A DNA stretch of 64,000 nucleotides. Origin: Taibaiella chishuiensis (GTDB taxonomy: Bacteria > Bacteroidota > Bacteroidia > Chitinophagales > Chitinophagaceae). The notes below the pieces were generated by a model. That model was not told the origin of the DNA. It saw nothing but the letters and a program-made list of their open reading frames with translations, and did not search any database. The translations under genes were made by a program, and so were the position numbers. The stretch spans positions 248,001 to 312,000 of the forward strand of contig NZ_PYGD01000003.1 in assembly GCF_003014535.1 (NCBI RefSeq), written 5' to 3'. Of the stretch, positions 8,246-15,745 are shown one piece after another; position 1 is the first letter of the stretch, and every line of letters starts with the position of its first letter.

Positions 8246-9037
8246 TCAGCGGCGGGCCGGCAGTTTGCCGGTATAGAGTTTGGTATCGTAATTCAGGGTT
8301 ACCGTACCGGCTTCCTGGTAGCGGTCGAACAAAAGCCTAAGTTCCTTATGCATAGCCTCGTAACCTTCTGTTTCCCGGCCGGGCATATACGACGAAGACA
8401 GGAGCCGGCCTTCGAGTCCTTCGAAGTCGAATACCTGTTTGTTGACAAACAGGTCGTAATAACAGGTGCCGGGCGAAAAGAAATCCCGGATCGCCTGCAG
8501 GTTTATATTGCGCTGGCTTACTTGCACATAATCTTTAGCATGCTTCTGGATAAGCCGGTCGTATTCTTTCTCAAACTGGTTCAGTATCCTGCGCTCATTC
8601 CATATTAAGGCTACAATACCCGTTGGCTGCAGGATACGGCAAAACTCTGTCCGGGCCGCCTGGCGGTCGAACCAGTGGAACGCCTGGCCCGCGATAACGG
8701 CATCCACGCTTTGGTCCGGCAGACCGGTATGCTCCGCGGTACCGTCCACCGGCTTAAAGCCCGGGTATTGCTGCAGCAGGCTTACCGACTTTTCACGCAT
8801 CGCCGCATTGGGTTCCACGGCGTAGGTCCTGTAACCCGCCTCCAGGAAAGGCGCAGTAGATAAGCCTGTGCCCGAACCAATATCGGCAATAATCTTACCG
8901 GTATCGAGGTTGTATTGCGCCTGTAAAAACAGGATGACCTCGGGCGGGTATCCCGGGCGGTACTTAACGTAATCTTCAACCCTGTTGCTGAACCGGGTAG
9001 TACTATCCTGGGGCATAGGCGTAAGCGTTTCCTGCAA
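8246..9037 (-). CDS. Class I SAM-dependent methyltransferase (Methyltransf_11 type)
   Basis: The 263-residue protein has the Rossmann-fold motif I DIGSGTGLS (52-60), the acidic motif II region (YAVEPNAAM, about 72-80) and a motif III/post region (DQSVDAVIAGQAFHWFD). The FHWFD signature is typical of small-molecule methyltransferases of the UbiE/Methyltransf_11 group; the substrate cannot be deduced. The start could also be Met8 (MPQDSTTRFSNR), which aligns better with family N-termini. The protein is cytoplasmic by sequence. It lies 69 bases downstream of the secreted barrel-like protein on the same strand, with no obvious functional link. Confidence 0.85.
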   Translation of the reverse strand: MQETLTPMPQDSTTRFSNRVEDYVKYRPGYPPEVILFLQAQYNLDTGKIIADIGSGTGLSTAPFLEAGYRTYAVEPNAAMREKSVSLLQQYPGFKPVDGTAEHTGLPDQSVDAVIAGQAFHWFDRQAARTEFCRILQPTGIVALIWNERRILNQFEKEYDRLIQKHAKDYVQVSQRNINLQAIRDFFSPGTCYYDLFVNKQVFDFEGLEGRLLSSSYMPGRETEGYEAMHKELRLLFDRYQEAGTVTLNYDTKLYTGKLPARR

Positions 9038-9106
9038 TTTACGAAATGTGCGCTATCCAAACGCATGGCCCGGTACATGCTTTTCCCTGTCGAGTATCCG
9101 CACCGT

Positions 9107-9766
9107 TTACAGGCGGAAGCCCATAAGCGCCCCGACAGAGGGCATCAGTACAAAACTGTTGAACCGGATATTGTAGGTATCGCCGTTGATCGAGGCGGTA
9201 TAACGGGTCTTGGTGTCCCGCATCCATATGGCTTCTGCCATAACCAGTGCTCCGAAATAGAAGCTGAAACGCCCCTCGGGGTTACTGTAGCGCGTCCAGC
9301 GCAGATGGTATTCCGCTTTAGGGTACCAGGCGTCGCCCAGCAGCGATGTATAAGGGAGGTTGAGCTCATAGTCGCCCTGGTAAAGCGTATACGATTCCCG
9401 GCGGATCAGCAGCAGGCCTATGCCGCCGCCCATGATCCATTCTGCGTTCCTGCCTTCATCATAATAGGTTACGCCGGAGAGCCCGATCATAAATGAAGTG
9501 GCCAATACCGGTATGGTCAGCTTTTCCACAGGCTGGCTCTGTAGCGGCAACTTGGCAGCACCGGTGCTTAAGACCAGGTAAGGCTGCAGCCGTGTATCGT
9601 TCAGCCGGTAGCCTGCCATGATGCGGATCGCAGGGATACCCCGGCTGAATTTGTGGGCTCCGGACAGCATCAGCGGGTATCCGCCGGTAAGCGAAGCTTC
9701 GTAGTAAAACTGGGCGTGGGCCGGTATCGCGATAGCGAGGAAGGTCATAAACAGGAGGATACGCAT
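9107..9766 (-). CDS. Exported barrel-like protein of unknown function
   Basis: This 219-residue protein has a signal peptide (MRILLFMTFLAIAIPAHA, then Q). The rest alternates polar and hydrophobic residues with many Tyr/Trp/Gly and ends in FRL, a terminal aromatic-hydrophobic pattern typical of small outer membrane beta-barrels (about 8 strands). I recognise no named family. The neighbours give no functional clue. Confidence 0.65.
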   Translation of the reverse strand: MRILLFMTFLAIAIPAHAQFYYEASLTGGYPLMLSGAHKFSRGIPAIRIMAGYRLNDTRLQPYLVLSTGAAKLPLQSQPVEKLTIPVLATSFMIGLSGVTYYDEGRNAEWIMGGGIGLLLIRRESYTLYQGDYELNLPYTSLLGDAWYPKAEYHLRWTRYSNPEGRFSFYFGALVMAEAIWMRDTKTRYTASINGDTYNIRFNSFVLMPSVGALMGFRL

Positions 9767-9977
9767 ACTCCATTAACGCGGAGGTTTACCTGCATATTAT
9801 GCAGTATATACCACCTTGCTGTACCAGGGGCTGTGCAAGTGCAAGAGATGCCTTTATTGCTTATGCGCTGAAATAAATGCTCCCGTTCATAAACATTTTA
9901 TCCGGATTGCTGAAAAAGGGGGAGGAAGGCTATGGGAAATGTTCAATATTTGAAGACCAAACAAAAAACTCCTGCTT

Positions 9978-10418
9978 ATGAAAAAAATATTCGCGCTGCT
10001 GGCTTTATCCCTGGTAACAGTAAGTGCCAGGGCTGCTTTGTTTATCAACAACAACGCGTCGTATGATGTTGTGGTCGTACTCTGGGCGCACGATAGCAAT
10101 CACCCGGCCCCATGTTCCTACTATTGCCAGCGTTTTAACGTGCCATCGGGCACTTCGATGGCTTTCAATAACGTAACCTCGGGTGGATTACTCTGGGGGC
10201 AACCCTGGAATATACCGGCCACATTGGTTACCAGTGGTTCCGGCTTTGATGCGGCAGACATTGTGCCTTCTACTTCCCTGCTGCCGTACAATACCATCGG
10301 CAACCCGGGTTCCTGTGCTGCAACCACATCATACTCAGCCGCCGCGTCCGGTTATTCCATCAATGCATCCTGGCTACCCCTGGGCGGAAACAATGTAATG
10401 CTGGATATCACGAACTAA
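9978..10418 (+). CDS. Small secreted protein B (paralogue of the 12133 gene)
   Basis: The 146-residue product starts with a signal peptide (MKKIFALLALSLVTVSARA). It shares a clear pattern with the protein at 12133-12573: AALFxNxNA, AHD, CSYY, AxNNVT, TTIG/NTIG.PGSC, ISAxW and a GGxNVxLxI ending. The conserved Cys residues suggest disulphides after export. Function is unknown. It directly precedes a double-glycine-leader precursor gene on the same strand (gap 118 bases), as the paralogue at 12133 precedes the one at 12970. The start is fixed by the signal peptide; upstream is ATATTTG, a partial -7 element shared with the paralogue. Confidence 0.75.
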   Translation: MKKIFALLALSLVTVSARAALFINNNASYDVVVVLWAHDSNHPAPCSYYCQRFNVPSGTSMAFNNVTSGGLLWGQPWNIPATLVTSGSGFDAADIVPSTSLLPYNTIGNPGSCAATTSYSAAASGYSINASWLPLGGNNVMLDITN

Positions 10419-10536
10419 AAAGATAAGTCCTGTTGCGGATCATCGCCTGTTTGTGTGCGCCGTCTACAGGACGGAATAGAACTCCGGTCATCGCCGGCAA
10501 TATCAATTTTTATTTTTTAATTAAAGCACAGTAACA

Positions 10537-10728
10537 ATGAAAAAGAAAAAGCAAGTAGAAAAACTGGATCTTAAGAAAATGGTTATCGGAACGCTGAACC
10601 AGCAGGATACCATTAAAGGCGGCTTACGCCAGATTGCGGCAGCTGCGGATACCAACCAGCTTACCGGTTGCGGTATGACCTGCTGGAGTTATGGTAATTA
10701 CTGTTTCTTATCTGAGAACTGCGCCTAA
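10537..10728 (+). CDS. RiPP (lanthipeptide-type) precursor peptide 1
   Basis: A 63-residue peptide. The leader begins MKKKKQ and contains DLKKMVIGTLNQQDTIKGG with Gly-Gly at 28-29. This matches the Bacteroidota leader pattern (KKK, LxLKK, xxIxxLN, GG) of class I lanthipeptides and of related radical-SAM target peptides. The 34-residue core has four Cys plus Thr/Ser (LTGCGMTCWS) that could form thioether rings. No modifying enzyme is encoded in the window. It converges with precursor 2 on a shared hairpin. Confidence 0.75.
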   Translation: MKKKKQVEKLDLKKMVIGTLNQQDTIKGGLRQIAAAADTNQLTGCGMTCWSYGNYCFLSENCA

Positions 10729-10758
10729 CTTGTTGTTTTTCGTGAGTAGGTAATGGAT

Positions 10759-10795
10759 AAAAAGGGTCACGTTGTTATAACGTGGCCCTTTTGCT
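10759..10795. terminator. Bidirectional terminator between precursors 1 and 2
   Basis: A 10-bp stem with one wobble pair (10764-10773 / 10779-10788) is flanked by A residues on the left and a T-rich run on the right, so it can end transcription from both converging genes. Confidence 0.75.
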
Positions 10796-10827
10796 TTTGA
10801 TAACCAACCGGACAGGGGTATCCTGTC

Positions 10828-10998
10828 TTAATTACAAAGACAGTCCGACATTTTAGAAGAGCAATCATAACTACAGTCCGTTGTCTTCCTTATGGGCTGT
10901 CTGGTCCACCATCCGCCGGTAACCTGTTCGGGGTTGCTCAGTTGGGTGATCACTTTCTTTTTGATGTTGAGTTTGGAACTCATGGTTTTCTTTTTCAT
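10828..10998 (-). CDS. RiPP precursor peptide 2
   Basis: The 56-residue peptide starts at the Met of MKKKTMSS (10998), not at an upstream Met inside the promoter. The leader MKKKTMSSKLNIKKKVITQL ends in Gly-Gly at 28-29. The 27-residue core begins WWTRQ and has four Cys, two of them in CxC at the end (CLCN), with Thr-Thr and Ser-Ser next to Cys. It pairs convergently with precursor 1. Confidence 0.75.
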   Translation of the reverse strand: MKKKTMSSKLNIKKKVITQLSNPEQVTGGWWTRQPIRKTTDCSYDCSSKMSDCLCN

Positions 10999-11024
10999 GG
11001 ATTTTTGTTTTAAGGATGGAGCAT

Positions 11025-11055
11025 CGAAGGTAGCGGTGGCGCTTGTTCGGGGCAA
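11025..11055 (-). promoter_or_regulatory. Promoter of precursor 2
   Basis: On the minus strand TTG, a 20-base spacer and TACCTTCG (11025-11032) give a near-consensus promoter about 20 bases before the start. Farther upstream an inverted repeat TACCTGTA / TACAGGTA (about 11063-11089) could bind a regulator. Confidence 0.5.
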
Positions 11056-11266
11056 TACCAGCCTACCTGTATTTTAAACTACAGGTATCCCTGTAGCAGG
11101 GCTTTGTTACGATCGACAATCGATGCGCCAGATGGCTGGTTTATAAAGCGCTGCGGTATGCAGCGTCGCGGTATCAGTACATCAGCAGGGTTAACCTGCG
11201 GATGCTGCAACACCGTTAATTAATGCAAACTATGGGCCGGTGGCGTTTTATGCCCCGCAGGGCTTC

Positions 11267-11274
11267 TACTTTCG
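11267..11274 (+). promoter_or_regulatory. -7 element of precursor 3
   Basis: TACTTTCG lies 27 bases before the start of precursor 3. It is preceded by GGCGTTTTATGCCCC, a weaker version of the inverted repeat seen upstream of secreted protein A and precursor 6. Confidence 0.4.
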
Positions 11275-11301
11275 GTCTTCATTTATAAACAAGAACAAAC
11301 T

Positions 11302-11568
11302 ATGAAAAAGAAGATCGTTTCGCTGCGTAAACTGAGCCTGCATAAAGAAGTGCTGGCTAACCTGAATTCCGATGAACAATACAGCGTACGTGGCGGTGGC
11401 ATTACCGACCAGCCCAATTGTCCTACTAAGGCGCCGTCCTGTATTTATCCGTGTACAACCACAACTTCGGCTACGCCTACTTGCCAGACCGCACAAAATT
11501 GTCCCTCTGCCAATAACCCGACTGCATGTCTTACGACCAAGCCGGTATGTGCAACCGTAGGTTGCTAA
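11302..11568 (+). CDS. RiPP precursor peptide 3
   Basis: An 88-residue peptide with leader MKKKIVSLRKLSLHKEVLAN and a glycine run at 31-33. The core of about 55 residues is very rich in Cys (eight) and Thr/Ser/Pro, including a TTTTSATPTC stretch, so it offers many possible dehydration and ring-forming sites. It is the most Thr-rich core in the set. It converges with precursor 4. Confidence 0.75.
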   Translation: MKKKIVSLRKLSLHKEVLANLNSDEQYSVRGGGITDQPNCPTKAPSCIYPCTTTTSATPTCQTAQNCPSANNPTACLTTKPVCATVGC

Positions 11569-11642
11569 GCAGGCTGGTACTGCGTTTCCGCGCAGGCAAC
11601 CCATGTCTTGCATTCTACCCGATCCGTTGTATGTAAAACAGG

Positions 11643-11670
11643 AGCAGCCACCGCAATAGCGGTGGCTGCT
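11643..11670. terminator. Bidirectional terminator between precursors 3 and 4
   Basis: A perfect 12-bp stem (AGCAGCCACCGC / GCGGTGGCTGCT, loop AATA). Its GCCACC/GGTGGC core is shared with hairpins at 13270, 15164, 15682 and 16275. T runs are short, so the termination role is inferred from position. Confidence 0.6.
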
Positions 11671-11692
11671 GTCGTATAAGTCTTACCGGTAC

Positions 11693-11875
11693 TTAGTCGC
11701 AACTGTTGCCGCAACGGGTAAAGTATTGCGTCAGGCAATCCTGGAACCGGGTTTCGAAGGGACAGTTGCGCTCCGTATCGGCGCCGCCTGCTAAACGTTG
11801 CATTGCTTGTTTGTTCAGCAATGTGATCGTCTTCTTTTGCAACGACAGGCGGGTTGCTGTTTTTTTCTTCTTCAT
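11693..11875 (-). CDS. RiPP precursor peptide 4
   Basis: A 60-residue peptide with leader MKKKKTATRLSLQKKTITLL and Gly-Gly at 30-31. The 29-residue core (from ADTERNC) has four Cys. Upstream (about 11920-11940) lies a near-palindrome around ATACCGGTAT. It converges with precursor 3. Confidence 0.75.
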   Translation of the reverse strand: MKKKKTATRLSLQKKTITLLNKQAMQRLAGGADTERNCPFETRFQDCLTQYFTRCGNSCD

Positions 11876-12132
11876 GATAGTTGTGTTTTAGTGACACAAT
11901 ATTAGCACAATGCCGAAAGCCCGGAAATACCGGTATTCCTGTATTTGCAGTACTTTAACGGCAGGGCAGGGTGGCGACGCCAACGGAATCTTGTGCCCTT
12001 GAACCTTGTTTATGAATGCCAGGATAAATTATTTACAGCGCATGGTGAATAATTTCTATTGTTCTATAAAATGTCTTTCCGATGAATATAGGAACTGCTT
12101 CATATTTGTAGGTAAACAAACACCTTCCAACA

Positions 12133-12573
12133 ATGAAAAAATTATTCGCGATGCTGTTGCTCGGCGCAGCAACATTTTCGGCCAAGGCGGCCCTGTTCGT
12201 TAACAGTAATGCCGGCTGCAGGGTTACCCTGGTCTTTTATGCACATGATGCGGCCAATACAACCACCTGCTCTTATTATTCTACCCGCCTGGAAGTATAT
12301 CCCGGTAATTCGTTTGCCTACAACAACGTGACCAATATGAACTCTCCGGGCCTGGGCTGGTACCGCTGGGGTTTTGGTGCGCAAACCCTAGTAGCCGCAA
12401 ATTCAGGCTGGGACGGGGTAATGATCTATTCCGATTATGCACCTACCACAACGATTGGTGCGCCGGGTAGTTGTGGCGCCAGTACGTCGTTCTCTTCCAC
12501 GGGTACCCCCTGCGATATCTCGGCCACCTGGACGGCGCTCGGTGGTGGCAATGTATTGCTGGAAATCAATTAA
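12133..12573 (+). CDS. Small secreted protein C (paralogue of the 9978 gene)
   Basis: The 146-residue protein has signal peptide MKKLFAMLLLGAATFSAKA and is colinear with secreted protein B along its whole length, including CSYY, NNVT, PGSC and the GGGNVLLEI end. It adds Cys in AGCRV and TPCDIS. Both have exactly 146 residues, which fits gene duplication. No enzymatic motif is visible; an exported binding or structural protein is the most that can be said. The upstream CATATTTG resembles the AATATTTG before protein B. Confidence 0.75.
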   Translation: MKKLFAMLLLGAATFSAKAALFVNSNAGCRVTLVFYAHDAANTTTCSYYSTRLEVYPGNSFAYNNVTNMNSPGLGWYRWGFGAQTLVAANSGWDGVMIYSDYAPTTTIGAPGSCGASTSFSSTGTPCDISATWTALGGGNVLLEIN

Positions 12574-12682
12574 GCAGAAGCCTGGAACATCTGTTCCAGG
12601 CCGGTGGCCTTTACCGGGTATACCTATAATTACTTAGGATGCCCTAAAAGATCAGACGAATTAAAGATTGGTTTTGATCGTG

Positions 12683-12714
12683 ATGAGCCCGATATCGTAT
12701 CGGGCTCATTTCTT
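12683..12714 (+). terminator. Terminator of secreted protein C
   Basis: A perfect 12-bp stem (ATGAGCCCGATA / TATCGGGCTCAT, loop TCG) followed by a T-rich run. From 12715 to 12969 the DNA is non-coding and becomes very AT-rich before precursor 5; I see no exact promoter match there. Confidence 0.8.
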
Positions 12715-12969
12715 TTAAATGTAGTTTGATTCCTGCATTGTGGGGATGGTTACCCTTTCGGGATATGCTTTATATGCTTTGCATTATCCCTTTTTGTTTT
12801 AACAGATATTGCTTCATTGGGTACTGCCATCCCTGATCTGAATGAAGGAGCAATGGACAGACACTTTACCATAATCGGAGCGCTATTGAAATTGTTTTCA
12901 ATTATTTTAAATATTTGTTTATTTAAATATTAAACTATAAATTTATTGTTAACATTTAAATTATAATTT

Positions 12970-13203
12970 ATGAAAAAGAAAACAATTCCCCGGATCCTGT
13001 CTCTGAAAAAGAAGACCATTATTCAGTTAAATAGCGACCAGGAAATAGGACTCGTTGGGGGTATAACCCCTACCCGAGATTTGTCATGCCTGACCAATTG
13101 TGTGCTCTGTCCTGCACCTCCTATAACGCAGAATAATGGAACAACTGTCTGCCTTGTGTCGTGTAACAACCCTGTGAGAAGCGTTTGCGGGCCTTGTGTC
13201 TGA
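12970..13203 (+). CDS. RiPP precursor peptide 5
   Basis: A 77-residue peptide. The leader MKKKTIPRILSLKKKTIIQL ends in Gly-Gly at 30-31 and is nearly identical in DNA to that of precursor 9. The 46-residue core has seven Cys and several Thr/Ser (LSCLTNCVLCP). Compared with precursor 9 the core has diverged more than the leader. The upstream 70 bases are extremely AT-rich. It converges with precursor 6. Confidence 0.78.
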   Translation: MKKKTIPRILSLKKKTIIQLNSDQEIGLVGGITPTRDLSCLTNCVLCPAPPITQNNGTTVCLVSCNNPVRSVCGPCV

Positions 13204-13269
13204 GGTGAATGGGTAGTAATAAATGATACATTGAAAAATGGGCCGCGCTTGCTAAAGGCTGGTCCGTAA

Positions 13270-13293
13270 AAAAGCCACCCAAGGGTGGCTTTT
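13270..13293. terminator. Shared terminator hairpin, copy 1
   Basis: AAAAGCCACC and GGTGGCTTTT flank a four-base loop. The symmetrical A and T ends suit termination in both directions between converging precursors 5 and 6. It is part of a hairpin family in this region. Confidence 0.75.
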
Positions 13294-13325
13294 ATGTTGA
13301 AGCAAACTTGTCGAAGCTGGTTACC

Positions 13326-13580
13326 TTATCCCAAGCCGATAATGCAATCTTCCAATACGGTAATGCGGCACTCGTTTAATACGGTAATGCAGGCAGGACC
13401 ATCGTAAGTGGCAATAATACAACAGTCATAACCCTGGGCACGCGAAGGCGGCGCATTGCGATCCGGGGCGGGGTAGTACTGTCCGCCTTTTACGGATTGC
13501 TGGTTGTCTCGGTTCAGGATAGCAAGCGTTGCTTTCTCCAGGAATAATTTTTTGGGCAGGTTAATAGCTGACTTTTTCAT
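13326..13580 (-). CDS. RiPP precursor peptide 6
   Basis: An 84-residue peptide starting at MKKSAINLPK (13580). Gly-Gly is at 32-33. The core of about 51 residues differs from the others: YYPAPDRN at the start, a CC pair, and an internal near-repeat, ITVLNEC and ITVLEDC. Five Cys in the core. It is probably controlled by the GGGGCAT/ATGCCCC inverted repeat just upstream. It converges with precursor 5. Confidence 0.7.
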   Translation of the reverse strand: MKKSAINLPKKLFLEKATLAILNRDNQQSVKGGQYYPAPDRNAPPSRAQGYDCCIIATYDGPACITVLNECRITVLEDCIIGLG

Positions 13581-13602
13581 GAGGTATGTATTTGTGACTT
13601 TC

Positions 13603-13636
13603 AAAGATCGATGGGCCCGGGGGCATTTAATGCCCC
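13603..13636 (-). promoter_or_regulatory. Inverted repeat and -7 element of precursor 6
   Basis: GGGGCAT (13620-13626) and ATGCCCC (13630-13636) form an inverted repeat. On the minus strand it is followed by GATCTTTG, the same arrangement as upstream of secreted protein A, 7 kb away. This suggests shared control. Confidence 0.5.
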
Positions 13637-13778
13637 TGTAAAATTTGTTGGGCTATAGCAGGGCCGGTAATAAGGCAAGATGTGAACGGCATTTATGTTT
13701 GCAGGTTTGTAATACAAGAATACCATGCAACATCCTTTGGGGGGGCGCTGCATGGTATTGAAGGTAATAACCGCGCGT

Positions 13779-14015
13779 TTAGCACCCCCCGCCTATAGTT
13801 GCCTTAGCGCAGCATTGATTGTTGACCCAGACTGTGGGGCATACTGTTGCTTGCAGGGTCTGGCAAACGTTGGGGAAACTCGGCACACAGGGGAAGCATA
13901 TGGAGTTCTGTGTATTGCCGCCTAACACAGCATCCTGGTTAACCCCGTTCAGCGCCGATACCACAGATTTGTCCAGGAATAATTTGGCATCTAAATTCAA
14001 TTTTTTCTTTTTCAT
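13779..14015 (-). CDS. RiPP precursor peptide 7
   Basis: A 78-residue peptide starting at MKKKKLNLDA (14015). Gly-Gly is at 32-33. The leader and the promoter-proximal DNA are nearly identical to those of precursor 8. The core has seven Cys and carries a shared motif: CQTLQ, VCPT, then CC (also in 8 and 10). It is transcribed in the same direction as precursor 8, about 300 bases apart. Confidence 0.78.
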   Translation of the reverse strand: MKKKKLNLDAKLFLDKSVVSALNGVNQDAVLGGNTQNSICFPCVPSFPNVCQTLQATVCPTVWVNNQCCAKATIGGGC

Positions 14016-14317
14016 AAAAAACATATTTTATTATAAATTTATATTATTTTATTTGTGTTTTCAAATAGCATCTACTATTGGTAGCAAGAACAAGTAAATT
14101 CAATATGAACACCTATCATTGCTGCTTTCCCCGGAGCTTGGCTTAGTTCCAGGCGTCTGATCGGTGTTCAATATATTGTTTGTTGATCCCCTATAGTATG
14201 ATTAAAGACAGCTTGGAACAGTAGAGGTTCATAAAGGGGTAAAACATTGTCAACAGGGGGGCGAGTTGGGAGCCGGAGCACGGACCGTTTTCATGCTTTT
14301 GAACATAAACACCCCCG

Positions 14318-14572
14318 TTAGCAAATACAGTCCGACATCCGGGAGGCTATGACGCAGCATCTATCGTCTTGCATAATAGTAGGGCATATGGTTGGTTGCC
14401 TGGTGTCGCAGCCAACACAAGTTAGATTAACCCTTGTATAGGGACATTGCATACAGATGGATACTGCAGTATTGCCCCCCAATACGGCATCCGGGTTAAC
14501 CCCGTTCAGCGCCGATACCACAGACTTGTCCAGGAACAATTTGGCGTCTAAATTCAATTTTTTCTTTTTCAT
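14318..14572 (-). CDS. RiPP precursor peptide 8
   Basis: An 84-residue peptide with the same 33-residue leader as precursor 7 apart from one residue (Pro for Gln at position 27). The core has nine Cys including CDTRQ, ICPT and CC, and it ends SDCIC, recalling the end of precursor 2 (SDCLCN). Leader conserved, core changed: this looks like a recent duplication with a diversifying core. Confidence 0.78.
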   Translation of the reverse strand: MKKKKLNLDAKLFLDKSVVSALNGVNPDAVLGGNTAVSICMQCPYTRVNLTCVGCDTRQPTICPTIMQDDRCCVIASRMSDCIC

Positions 14573-14848
14573 AAAAAATATATTTTATTATAAAATTAAA
14601 AATTCAAATCAATTTGTCAAGCACTATTTCGTAAGTGGGTGCCGGCGCCGGGTAATTGGGGGCTATGGTTGATTAAGTGCACACCGGTAATTGTCCCGCT
14701 CCCGGATATACCTGGCATCCCGGGGATTCGCGTTGTCCAGGCGGCTATTTAATCGCTGCAGCAAACTTTACTTGTTTTTCTTTTACAAATGTTGATTTAT
14801 TTCAATATTAATTTATAATTTTACTATTCACCATTAAATTATATATCT

Positions 14849-15097
14849 ATGAAAAAGAAAACATTCCACCGGATCCTGTCTCTGAAAAAGAAGACCATTA
14901 TTCAATTAAATGACGACCAGGAAATGAGACTGGTTGGCGGTGTAACCAATACCGAGGCCTTGTCGGCCTGCAGGACCAATTGTGCCGCCTGTCCTACCGA
15001 TCCTATAGGTACGATAAGAGCGACCTGCCAGATGATCAGTGCCTGCGTTTTGTCCTGTAACGGTTCCTGTTTGCAAACTACGTGTGCACCCTGCTAA
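14849..15097 (+). CDS. RiPP precursor peptide 9
   Basis: An 82-residue peptide, paralogue of precursor 5 with a nearly identical leader (RILSLKKKTIIQLN, Gly-Gly 30-31). The 51-residue core has nine Cys, with Ser/Thr often two to four residues before them (LSACRTNCAAC, VLSCNGSC). It has an AT-rich upstream region like precursor 5 and converges with precursor 10. Confidence 0.78.
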   Translation: MKKKTFHRILSLKKKTIIQLNDDQEMRLVGGVTNTEALSACRTNCAACPTDPIGTIRATCQMISACVLSCNGSCLQTTCAPC

Positions 15098-15163
15098 AAC
15101 AGGCCGGGCAATGGTGGGATTCATCAGGGTTCCCTGGCGATGCCCATTAAAAAATGAAAAAAA

Positions 15164-15189
15164 CAAAGCCACCCAAAAGGGTGGCTTTG
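15164..15189. terminator. Shared terminator hairpin, copy 2
   Basis: A perfect 11-bp stem (CAAAGCCACCC / GGGTGGCTTTG, loop AAAA) between converging precursors 9 and 10. Same core as the hairpins at 13270, 15682 and 16275. Confidence 0.75.
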
Positions 15190-15215
15190 CAGTTAGATGA
15201 TTGAAGGCTGCAAGG

Positions 15216-15479
15216 TTAGCAGGGGCCATTTATGCCGGTATTAGCCTTGACACAACAAACACCATTGGCGTTAACAACAGTCGGACATATAGAATACTGC
15301 CTGGTTAGGCAACCGCCATCGAGGCTTGCATTGCAGGGACCACAAGGGCTTTGGCTATTGGCATCGCGTTCGGTGTTGGCTCCGCCCAGAACCTGATGGG
15401 ATTGGTCCATATTCAATTCTGCGATGGTGTCCTTTTGCAGGAACAGTTTCGGGCTGAAAATCACTTTTTTCTTTTTCAT
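15216..15479 (-). CDS. RiPP precursor peptide 10
   Basis: An 87-residue peptide with leader MKKKKVIFSPKLFLQKDTIA and Gly-Gly at 32-33. The core (54 residues, seven Cys) has the motif shared with 7 and 8: CLTRQ, ICPT, CC. It is the largest of that subfamily. It converges with precursor 9. Confidence 0.78.
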   Translation of the reverse strand: MKKKKVIFSPKLFLQKDTIAELNMDQSHQVLGGANTERDANSQSPCGPCNASLDGGCLTRQYSICPTVVNANGVCCVKANTGINGPC

Positions 15480-15681
15480 AAGGAATGTTTTAGAACTCCA
15501 AATACGCGATTAAAGTTTATTGAAAAAAGGGGCAATGAGTAAGTGCTATTCTTTGCATGCGTAAGCGAGTCTGAACATACAAACCCTGCACAGGCGGTAT
15601 TCTTGGTTTTGTGGAGCGCTCCGTGCCTGTATCTTATTTTCCGGCTTACCATCATATGCTCCGGTCTTGTTTGTAACGCAG

Positions 15682-15706
15682 AAAGCCACCCTTATGGATG
15701 GCTTTG
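15682..15706 (-). terminator. Shared terminator hairpin, copy 3
   Basis: AAAGCCACCC and GGATGGCTTT, one mismatch. It lies downstream of the small secreted protein at 15746-16171 (minus strand). Confidence 0.55.
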
Positions 15707-15745
15707 ATGTTTATACGTGCAAACAAGGGGTATTTCCTTTGTAAA

